Shown in pieces: positions 1-9,840 of a stretch of DNA of 64,000 bases (its first letter is position 1; each line of letters opens with the position of its first letter). The DNA is from Mantamonas sphyraenae. Lineage: Eukaryota; CRuMs; Mantamonadidae. The stretch covers positions 1-64,000 of the forward strand of contig JAPMXV010000036.1 of the NCBI GenBank assembly GCA_026936335.1. The letters are read 5' to 3'. The notes under the pieces were generated by a model. It had not been told where the DNA came from and searched no databases. It saw nothing but the letters and a program-made list of their open reading frames with translations. The position numbers and the translations under genes were made by a program.

Positions 1-243
1 CCTAACCCTAACCCTAACCTAACCCTAACCCTAACCCTAACCCTAACCCTAACCCTAACCCTAACCCTAACCCTAACCCTAACCCTAACCCTAACCCTAA
101 CCCTAACCCTAACCCTAACCCTAACCCTAACCCTAACCCTAACCCTAACCCTAACCCTAACCCTAACCCTAACCCTAACCCTAACCCTAACCCTAACCCT
201 AACTCTAACCCTAACCCTAACTCTAACCCTAACCCTAACCCTA
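1..243. repeat. Telomere, CCCTAA (TTAGGG) repeat array
   Basis: The window starts with an uninterrupted array of CCCTAA hexamers, the C-rich strand of a TTAGGG telomere, so position 1 is at or very near a chromosome end. One short variant (CCTAA) occurs near position 14-19 and two CTCTAA variants near 203 and 221, close to the inner edge. Degenerate units at the inner boundary are usual for old proximal telomere repeats. The array gives way to unique sequence at about 244. Confidence 0.97.
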
Positions 244-508
244 TTCGTGTTCTATCGTTGATATGATGAGTCCGGTCTAGGTCAAGTGAGTTGTGCTTGT
301 GTCTGGTGGCGGGTGGCTGAGTTGGGTGGTGACATGGTGCAGTGGGCAATGGGTGGGAGTAGAATTGTCGCTGGTGAGTGGCCGTCGTCCTGCAACGCCG
401 CGCAGTCAGCACTGCCCATCCGCCTTCAACCAAAGTATCACCAACACCCACCACACCCTTCACCTGTCCAACACAATCCACATACACTCCAGTTCCACCA
501 CCACCATC
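244..508. other. Subtelomeric unique sequence without a supported gene
   Basis: Between the telomere array and the first plausible start codon at 509 there is single-copy-looking sequence. I see no satellite, transposon or conserved coding signal. Open frames here read as proline-, histidine- and threonine-rich text from pyrimidine-rich DNA. The stretch may hold the promoter and 5' leader of the gene at 509. Confidence 0.5.
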
Positions 509-3500
509 ATGGACAACGACTACTCAAGCACTCCGAAGCAACAACACACACCCAACACCTACCCAGCGTGCGTTCTGCCTTCCACTCCGTTTTCTGACTG
601 CCCGCTTCTCCCGCTTGCTTGCCTCCTCCATGCCTCCGTCGCTTCCCTGCACTCCTACCCTGCATCTCCACTTCCCCAGCACCACCGCTGCTGCCTTCAC
701 CGCTCTTCTCCGATCCCCTCTCTCCTGTCACTGCCCTCGTCGTTGCCAGTTTCCCCGTCTGCCGATCTCGTCCGTTTTCCCTCTTTGCTCGTTCCAGCCT
801 CCCGTTCACCCCCGCTCCTGCTCTGACGGCGTCCATTCCGCCTTCAGCTCACCGTTACCACACCGCCCTGCCTCTCCATGTCTCCTCACAGCTACGCGCA
901 CATGGTTCCTCCCATGGCTGCCCAGCCGTTTCCGAATACGCTCCCCGTCTCTGGCGTACAAAACCCGTACCAGCACCCACAACCACCCATCATCTGGGTC
1001 CCCGTCAACACCCATCCCCAGCAGCACCATGCATATGCTCATCAGGGTCACCCATACTACCCCTACCCTCCTCCGCCGCCTCCTCAGCCGCGACAAACCG
1101 CCCAGATGCACTTCGCTCAGACTCCGTCGTACCCTCCGCCTGCTCAACCCACCACAAACCACAACCGCGTCCCCAAACGCATCAGCCCTGCCTTTGTCGG
1201 CATCACACGCACCACATCCACCACCACATCGTCGTCCTCCTCCCACCAGACCACACGGCAAACTGGAGACAGCGACGACGACGACACAGACCAGGACACA
1301 CACATACTTGACACCGGCGACGTGGAGGACCTGATGTTCCTGAACTTCGGCCACCGTAAACCACGGTCAGTCACCAGCAACACAGAGTGGATGACCAGCT
1401 CAGGGATGGAGGCGTATGATGAAGAAGGCGAGGCACTCGACGCAACCCAGCAGCATGTGGATGACGGGATGGCAATGCAGGGTACTTTCAGCATGGCAGA
1501 CACTGGTGATGCCATGGATGAGGAGTACATGCCGCAAGATGACAGCGACGACGACGCAGACGACATGCAGCAGGAGGACACGGACGAATGGCAGCCGAGC
1601 CGCACAAGAAGAGGCCAAGCCCGGCGTCGCAGAGTCCACAGCAGCCGACAGACTGTTCCACAAAAGATGAAAGGCAGCGGACAGCGCAGGCGCAGTGTCA
1701 CGGCTGGCAGTGGCACAGAGACAGGAACGTCGAGCACACGGGCAAGGTGGGCCAAGAACGGAGACACCGGTTCACGGAAGAATGCAGGCGCGAACAAGAC
1801 GAACAATTTGCCAGGTGGTGTTGTGCGGAAAGGGTGGACAAAGGGAGTCAGTGACGAGGGCAGCCGCAGCAACAAGGAGGAGCACACGGCACTGCTGAAC
1901 CACATGCACACTCTGGCCAATGAGCATCCCATCGACAACATCCCCGACCTCATGACCCTGCAGGCGCGTGTTGTGGTCTGCCATGGCACCCTGCTGACGC
2001 TTGTCCGACAGATCCTGCTGGCTCTGGGCAACATTCCCCTCTCTCAGGGCGACATGGCCCTCTGCCTCACCCTCCTCGGTCACGACATTGATCAACAGGA
2101 ATGCAGCCATGCCATTATCAAGGCTGGACTGGCCGTGGGTGTGACAAAGGCTGGGTTGAAGGTGTGCTGGCTGGAGGAGCCACACGACTACGGCAACCCC
2201 AACTACGCCCTCCTCCACCTGATCATGACAGAGATGGACACTCTCGGCGACAGGCCCCATCCCACCACCTGGAAGGAGCACAAGCAGACCCAGGTGTGGC
2301 TGCAGAAAGCACGACGCCCTGCTGACAACGACGGCGACCCACACTGGACGCAATGCGACTACGACCACCACCTCACCATCACCACGGTGGACAAGTGGCA
2401 TCCAGAGTCTGTGCGCAGAGGCTGGAGCAGTGCCTCTCCGAGCAACGAGCGTGGTAGCTGCACGGCGCGGGAGTTCCAAACGTTGCTGGCACACATGAAC
2501 GCACGCGCAGCCAGGCACCCTCGCCATCAGCACACATACGAGCACCAGGCACTGCGTGAGCTGATCAACACCGGCAGCCTGAAGTCCCTGCTGCGACACA
2601 TCATCCTGGCGCTGGGAAACGTTGGCGTGCCGCCTGTCGACCTGGCCTTCTTTGTCCGCCTCCTCAGGCCTCACCTTACATACCGGAAGGTACAACCGGC
2701 CATCAGCGCCATCCTCGCCCGCGGCGTCACCTCCCTCTCCCTCAAGATCGCCTGGCTCGACAACCCCAAACGCAGCGACGCGACACTGCACACCCTCCTC
2801 CACACCCTCATCGACCGCATCACACCCCACATCACCACCCGCCCCACCACTCCCGCACTTGTCAATTCCCTCGACATCCCCAAGCTTGTTCTCCCCGAGC
2901 CCACTGAGGAGGAGATGATGGCCGAGGAGGATGGACCGCCAGATGGCGTTGTGCGCAGTGGCTGGACAAAATGGCGCAAGAGCGAGCGCAGCCACAGCAA
3001 CAAGGAGGAGCACACGGCACTGCTGAACCACATGCACACTCTGGCCAACGAGCATCCCTTCGACGACATCCCCGACCTCATGACCCTGCAGGCGCGTGTT
3101 CTGGTCTGCCATGGCACCATGAGCTCGCTTGTCCGACAGATTCAGCTCGCTCTGGGCAACATTCCCCTCTCCCAGGGCGACATGGCACTCTTCCTCACCC
3201 TTCTTGGCCGGAACATGGATCAACACGCGTGCAGTGCTGCCATCAAAGACGCTGGTCTGGCCACGGGTGTGACAGAGGCTGGGTTGAAGGTATGCTGGCT
3301 GGAGGAGCCACACGACCACGGTGACCCCAACTACGCCCTCCTCCACCTGCTCATGACAGAGATGGACACTTTCGGCAACAGGTCCCATCCCAGCACCTGG
3401 AAGGAACACGAGCAGACCCAACTGTGGCTGCAGAAAGCACGACGCCCTGCTGACAACGACAGCGACCCACACTGGACGCAATGCGACTACGACCACCACC

Positions 3501-4132
3501 TCACCACCACCACGGTGGACAAGTGGCATCCTGAGTCTGTGCGCAGTGGCTGGAGCAAGACCGCAGACGAGCGTGGCAGCTGCACGGCGCGGGAGTTCCA
3601 GACGCTGCTGGCACACATGAAGGCACGCGCAGCCAAGCACCCTCGCCATCAGCACACAATCGAGCACCAGGCACTGCGTGAGCTGATCAACAACGGCAGC
3701 CTGATGTCCCTTCTGCGACACATCATCCTGGCGCTGGGCAATGTTGGCGTGCCGCCTGTCGACCTGGCCTTCTTCGTCCGCCTCCTCAGACCACGCCTCA
3801 CCTACCAGCATATCATCAATGCCATCAGCCACACCCTCACCCGTGGCATCACCTCCCTCTCCCTCAAAATCGCCTGGCTTGACAATCCCCAACCCAGCGA
3901 CGCCACACTGCACACCCTCCTGCACACCCTCATCGACCGCATCACACCCCACATCACCATCCGCCCCACCACCCCTGCACTCGTCAACGCGTACCCCATC
4001 CCCTCGGTCACCCTCCCCAAGCGCAAAGACCCTTCCTCCTCCTCCTCCTCCTCCTCCTCCTCCTCCTCCTCCTCCTCCTCCACCATCACCACCACCACCA
4101 CCACCAAACGACAGCGTGTGCAATATACATAG
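509..4132 (+). CDS. Subtelomeric four-repeat protein, unknown function
   Basis: I do not recognise the family. The preferred model has two exons, 509..567 and 892..4132 (1099 aa): the donor GTGCGT at 568 and acceptor CTCACAG at 891 keep the frame, and the 324-base intron is pyrimidine-rich like others here. The fallback is an unspliced start at ATG 878 (1084 aa). The N-terminal third is rich in Pro, His, Gln, Ser and Asp and looks disordered. The rest is four homologous units of about 180-195 residues starting near 1814, 2405, 2945 and 3533. Each begins with a VRxGW motif and contains a conserved LALGN helix, an (A/V)WL(E/D)xP segment and a final LLHxLx(T/D)xxD helix. Units alternate A-B-A-B, and the A-B pairs are nearly identical at DNA level. 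A poly-Ser run and a basic KRQR tail close the protein, which could suit a nuclear protein. No signal peptide or membrane segment is seen. Confidence 0.7.
1814..4030 (+). repeat. Tandem 1.13-kb coding duplication
   Basis: The block from about 1814 to 2944 is repeated from 2945 to about 4030 in the same frame (offsets of 1131 and 1128 bases at the two landmark motifs). Long stretches match exactly, for example the NKEEHTALLNHMHTLANEHP coding segment near 1878 and 2999. Each block itself contains two diverged half-units, so an old half-unit duplication was followed by a recent duplication of the pair. Confidence 0.9.
4034..4081 (+). repeat. (TCC)16 trinucleotide repeat coding poly-Ser
   Basis: Sixteen perfect TCC triplets lie in frame near the 3' end of the subtelomeric gene and code for a serine run, followed by ACC/ATC triplets coding threonines. 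Similar TCC tracts recur in BBS5 (12058 on) and in the dynein heavy chain (16577 on, 28878 on). Confidence 0.95.
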
Positions 4133-4242
4133 ACTTCACCATCCAACATTTCCCTGCGTGCACTGACCCGCGTGCTAGCCCGTGTGTCCCCACCCCACTC
4201 CGCCCCGCCCCGCCCCCACTCACCCAACCCAAATTCCCCACG

Positions 4243-7200
4243 ATGACCCGGCACTCGCTCCTGCACATCTTCATCATCGCTTACTGCCTACACGTTGCCT
4301 TTGCCCAGGAAACGATCTTTGAGGTCACTTCGAATCCCCAAACCTTCCAGTTCACCCTGGACCAAGCCACCACCTTGGACACGAACGGCTACACCCACAT
4401 GGTGGTCGGCCTCAGTCTTCCGCGTGACTCTGGCCTCAAAGCCGAGTTCAATTTCCTCAACGACAATTGGTAGGTGCTGCCCAGCCGACATGAGACATCC
4501 CGGACTCATTTTACGCGCCCCTTTTCGGACCCACCCTCCCTCCCGTGCTACCCAGCGCGCCACCCTGTTCCAGCACCCTCCACGCCCGCAATCGCCGCCC
4601 TTTCCTACCGCCTCCAATTTTCCCCACGTCTGCCCTCCATCCCGTGTGTCGCGACGTGTCGCCGAACAACACGCACACAATCCAATACTCACACCCCCCC
4701 TCCCCGCTCACCTTCTCCCCAGCTCTTCCTCGTTCTCGCACTACCTCTACGAGTCATGCTACCCCGGCGCCGTCACAGACATGAACAGCAACCGCCGTTG
4801 CACGTACCTCTCGACAACCAGCAGCAGCTCCACTTTCGCAGCTTCCTCGCTCCCGACATCCTGCCAAGGCTACTCCTGCAGTGCCACCCGTGGAGCAGTG
4901 CTCGTACGCCTGCGCTATTACAGCACTCAGGTGTGCTCCACATCCATGCAAGTCCGCTACTTCAATGTCTGTATGGCTGGTCGCGGCGAAGTCGTCAACG
5001 ACGAATGTCGCTGCTACCCCGGCTACTCTGGTCCGCGCTGCCAGTTTGGCGCCCCGACTGACCTGTCGTCTACGCTTGCCGTCGGTGGACCCGCACACAC
5101 GCAGACCAACGAGCTGGGCCCCATGCAGGCCACCGCCGTCACTCTGCGTCCTGGATTCGCCAACGGCCTGCCACTCTACGTCAACTACGCCTTTTCCTCC
5201 ACTCTCCCCGAAAATTGCCACATCACTCCGTTCAGATGGTGTGGCACGTACTACAACGACACCTCCACCTTCTGTGCCAATCGCTGGCGCACCACAAACT
5301 CCTACCTCACCGGCGAATCCTACTTCACAACCGACCGCTTTGACTCCTTGTGCTCTGGCTGCTCCATCTACTCGTCCTCCACCGCCTCCAACCCGTACCA
5401 AGACGTGCCCAACCTCCACTTTGACTTTTACATGTACAACGACAGCCCCGACAAGTCGTGCAACACCTCCTTCTCCCTCGCGCTAGCCCATCCCTGCAAC
5501 AACCATGGCCGCATGTACTCCAACGGCACCTCGTCGGTTTCTAGCAACGATGCGTACGCCTGCGAGTGTGACCCGGGCTTCACCGGCCTCCACTGCGATG
5601 TCCCGGCCACCTCCAACGTTCTCGACGGCAACACGCGTTCGTACACAGTCACAGAGGACAACTCGACCCTTGCCCTCGAGGCCATCACCGCTCCCGGTCG
5701 CTACACTTACACCATCCGGATTGCCCGCACAAAGAGCGACAACTGCCGCTCCACCGCCACTCTCTCTGTCAATCTCGGCTGCGACTCCAGTCCCTTCTTT
5801 TTCTCCGCCGACTCACAGTCCATTACGCCGACCGACTTTACACGCACCTACACCATGCCCATTGAGATCTCCTCTCTTTCCCGAACCGATCTGCGGGGCT
5901 GCAATATTCTCTACGAGACCTCGCAGATGCGCGAGAAGATCGAGCTTGCCTCCTCCCGATCCTCGTCCTCGCAGCCCATGGAGTGTACCTACGACATTTC
6001 TGTTTCGCGCAGGCCCAACTGCCCTGTCTGCATCCAAGGCTCCTGTGGTCCCACCGGCCTCTGCGTCTGCAACCCGGGCTACTCGGGCTACGACTGCTCC
6101 GTCACAAACTCCACCGTAACCCTGAGGGAGCTTGTCAACGACATCAACGGCCTCGACGTCCAAATCAACAAGAGTGAGATCATCCAATTCTGGGTCCAGG
6201 GCTCGCGCACAAACTCCCGCCTCGACGTCCTCATCTCACCGCAAAGTTCGTTCCAGTCCCTCAGGACTTCCCAAAGGACCGCTCAGTCTGTCGACACCTT
6301 CACATCATCCAGTCCGCCCCAGTACTCGGGCAACGCCGTCATCATGGCCAAGTGGGGCAGCCCGCCCACCGTCACTCCCGACAACAGGGTCCTCTTTGCT
6401 CCCAACACGTGGGTCCAGGACTACACTTGCTCCGACTGCGTTGGCCGCATCAGCGGACTCCTCATCGACAACACCACCCTCAAGATCGACCCCACCTCCA
6501 TGCCTGCTGGCAAGGACAACGAACGACTCTACGTTGCCGTCGGGATCACCGGCCGCTACGACACCGACCAGCCCTTGGCCCGCTTCTCTTCCCTTGACCA
6601 GCGCAACATCAACATCCGCATCCTCATCGCCGACCCCAACGAGCTCATCGCCCCAATCACCTTCCTCGTCATCATCTGCGTTTTTGCCGCCTACCTCCTC
6701 GTCGGCTCCTTTGCCTGCTGTGGAGGTCCCGTCAACCCTGTCGCCCACTACCGCGCCATCGAGCGTGCGTTCGATGCGGGCTTCCGCTTTGTCGAGTTTC
6801 GTATCCTCCGCGACATGCAGGTTTCCGGTGTCAACATGCACAACCTCGCCCTCGAGAAGGAGGCCCGCCAAGAAGCGTTGGCTGCCAAGAAGAAGCACAA
6901 CGCTGCAAAGGCAGGCGCTGCAGAGGTCGCAAAGGCCAGTGCCGGCGACGCCGTCGAGATGGACGACATCCGCGCCTCTGTCGGCGACGCCTCCTCCAGC
7001 TCCAAGTCGGTCAACGCGGATCCGTCCGACAAGCGCATCAACGTCGACTTTTCCACAGGCGTCTTTATCTTTCTGCTCAATCTCGTCACCCTCTTTGCGG
7101 GCGTCGTCAAGACCATTTTCAACGTCTCCTTGATGGCCACCTCCCTCAGCAAGTTTCTTCCCGCCTACAACTTTGAGTTTGCCTTTCCCGCGTTTTCCAT

Positions 7201-8269
7201 TGTCCTCGGCGACTTTGGCGACCTCGTGCGCGTTTTCCTCACCATTCTGCGTTCGCTGGACATCACCTTTGTGTCGACCGAGTGGAACTGCGGTGGATTC
7301 ACCACCCTCGTCGCCCCTTTCCTCCTCCTCCTCGGCGTTCTCTTTCTGCGAGTCATGCTCAAACGTGAGTTTCTCCTCCTGCTGTCCATGTACTTCAAGA
7401 GCCTCAAGAAGCGCCAGACTTCAGCCGGAGGCAAGGCCCTGGCCACTCTTGTGGCCAACCTGGCCACGGCCGCCGTGTTTTACATCTCGCAGGTCATCAT
7501 CGTCACCATCGGCGACCTGAGCCTGGGTCTCGCTGGCGGACGCAACTGCGGTCCCACCGACCTCTTTGCACGCCAGTTTGGCTTTGTTTTCATGCTCATC
7601 CTCCTCTCCCTCTTCATCTACTCCAACTGGGAGATGTTCACCGGAAACGACTGGCTCGTGCGCAAGGGCGTCGACACCGTCCTCTGCTCAAACGCGCCCT
7701 CGGACACAAGCGTAAACCAATCGGAAAACAACCTGTGCCGCGCCCTTGTGCAGCTCATTCCGCACGTCCTCGTCGTCAAGATCCTTTTCGGCGTCATCCG
7801 CCTCATCATGCTTGGCATCGGCTGGTGGAACAAGTACATGGTGCGCGCGTTCAACATCCTGCCGCGTTCTCACAAGTACGACGACGACAAGTGGGACGTC
7901 GATTCCCAGCAGGAGGCTGTCATTGCCAATGTCGGCCGCAGCAGCGCGCTCATCTTTATGATCGCCCCGGGGCCCACTCTCATTGCAGGCAAGTTTATCG
8001 AGGTGCTCAACAACCCGCCCCTTTTGGACACTGCCATCCTCTCCGAGCGCTCCATGAAGGAGGGTGAGGACGAGCTTTTCCCAGGCGACCGCATGCTCGA
8101 GCTCATCACCGACCGCAAGACACGCGCCGTCAAGTACTTCTCCAACATGCTCAACATGATCTTCACTGTCATCTTTGTGTTTGACTTTTCCCCGTCCAGC
8201 CTCGTTGTCGCTCTCTGTGCCCTCATCCCCATCTTTGTGGTCGACACAATCTCGGATCTCCGCGGCTGA
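4243..8269 (+). CDS. EGF-module multi-pass membrane protein
   Basis: Two exons, 4243..4469 and 4723..8269, give 1257 aa. The donor GTAGGT at 4470 and acceptor CCCCAG at 4722 restore the long frame through a split Cys codon. The start is chosen because it begins a clear signal peptide (MTRHSLLHIFIIAYCLHVAFA). The extracellular part (about residues 25-715) is rich in Cys, Ser and Asn-glycosylation sites and holds EGF-like modules near residues 160-185, 333-362 and 509-535, each with the CxCxPGYxGxxC type ending. From about residue 717 there are several hydrophobic segments (first ITFLVIICVFAAYLLVGSF), a basic Ala/Lys-rich loop near 775-830, and more membrane spans to the C-terminus (last VVALCALIPIFVVDTIS). 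Large EGF receptors with many spans are known in protists, but I cannot name this family. It probably sits in the plasma membrane. It is convergent with the next gene, 32 bases away. Confidence 0.85.
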
Positions 8270-8301
8270 TTTGCGTTTGCGGCACCCACAATGAACACTC
8301 C

Positions 8302-9802
8302 TCATCCTCCTGCAAACCCGCCACTTGCAAAGTACGGCCTCCAGTACAGGAATCCACCCACACTAAACGTTGCAAACACGACCATGACCGCCACCACGGC
8401 AAGAAGTGTCCTGCCTCGGTCCGGATTTTCCTGCGACCAGTCCAGGAACGGCGTGCCGTACACGTCGATGCGCTGATGTTTCAGCTCAAACAGACAGCAC
8501 ACAAAATCGGTCAGCAACTCCAAAGCAAGCTGCAGCGAAGCCGAGAGCACGATCGTTTCCACGTTCAGCGCCGGCCCGCCCCACGCCTCAGACACCACCG
8601 CGGAGAACAGAGGCGCAAGCACGATGCTCATCAGTTCTGCGCAGATCTCAAAGGTGATAATCTGCGGACGCAGCTGGAACAACAGTTGCTGCCGTTCCCA
8701 TGGCGACGAAACGTACTCGCGGTAGCTGGGCATCACCTGCGCCTCCTTGTACTGCTCGCCACTCTTGCAGCGCCTGCACGACAACGACATGGCCACACGC
8801 GTCACCAGCCAGTCGCGCTTCGTGTGCGTCAGCCGCATTCCGATCTCCAGAAGCGACACAAGGACACTGATCAGCGCTTGCGACGCCAGCGATCCGCTCG
8901 CAACAACCAACACCCTGCCCAGAAACGCAAGCATCAGGATTGGGATTGCGCAGTACACCCACAGCATTGCTTGGTCGTAGGGGATGCGCTGGAGCGAAAT
9001 CGTCGTCGCCGACGTCCGAAACATCAGAAAGCACCCTTCCAGCAGCATGGGCAGCAAAAACAGGCGCGATGCAAGCTGCTGGTTGAACCCAGCCACGAAA
9101 AAGTCCAGCAACACTGTCGTGTACAAAAATCGAAAGATGATTGCAGCCAAGAACGGCGCAAACACAATCCGCAGCGCCACCGAGAAGCGCAACCGCAGCG
9201 TCTTGGCAAACACTCCTGCCAGTCCCAATGCGCCCACAATCTGCATGCAAAAGTTGTACAGCGTGCCCATGTTGCCATCTCTTGCCTGCGTCGATTCGTT
9301 CAGCCCGCTCGCGTGGTACACGGCGATCGAAAACGCCGCCCACAGCAGCCCGAATCCCACCCCCCGTTTCACCAAACGCTTGTTGTCGTGAAACAGAAAA
9401 AGCGGCAACAAGTATTCACCGTGCACAATCGTCCAAATCCACGACGCAGACACATAGCGGTATCGCACGTGACAATCTGCCTTGAGCTCCGGCGACGCGG
9501 GCGCCTCGTCGTTTGCAATCGCGGCTGCAGAAACGCACATCACGTCAGCAGGCGCCCCCCCAACCCCGCCCCTCCCCGCTGCACAACCTACCACACTGAA
9601 TCGCAAAATAGTAGTGCCAACAGTACACAGCCACCATAGGCACAATCAAAATGGCTGTCATGACAAGCACCCGTCGCAAAAAGCGCGGGTATTCCCTGAG
9701 AATCTCCCCCAGCTCTGCATCCGACGACTGCACCACAGGCACGTCGTCACCAAGCACCTTGGTTTCATTTGGCGCCTCTTCCACATCCACACGCGTGCTC
9801 AT
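8302..9802 (-). CDS. Multi-pass membrane protein, unknown family
   Basis: Two exons on the minus strand, 9802..9592 and 9524..8302, give 477 aa. The donor GTAGGT (9591-9586) and acceptor TTTCTGCAG (ending 9525) join in phase through a split Ala codon. ATG 9802 is preferred over one at 9865 because the latter would overlap the neighbouring gene. The N-terminus is acidic and cytoplasmic-looking, then a span near residues 44-66 (VLVMTAILIVPMVAVYCWHY) sits in exon 1, and at least seven further hydrophobic segments follow in exon 2. A Cys pair (SCRRCKSGEQ) lies in a hydrophilic loop. It lacks a signal peptide and EGF modules, yet faces the EGF-module protein tail to tail. I see no family signature, so transporter, channel or receptor cannot be distinguished. 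Confidence 0.75.
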
Positions 9803-9840
9803 CTCTCGACCCGACACTCCTTGGCTTCGCCTGCGCCTCC

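Noticed and set aside
14-487. Minus-strand open frame that reads as a long Leu-Gly repeat
   Set aside because: It is the telomere hexamer array translated; no start context or conserved sequence supports a gene.
1772-4123. 783-codon open frame antisense to the subtelomeric gene
   Set aside because: It mirrors the + strand gene; its poly-Gly run is the complement of the (TCC)16 tract, and the + strand shows clear repeat-unit conservation.
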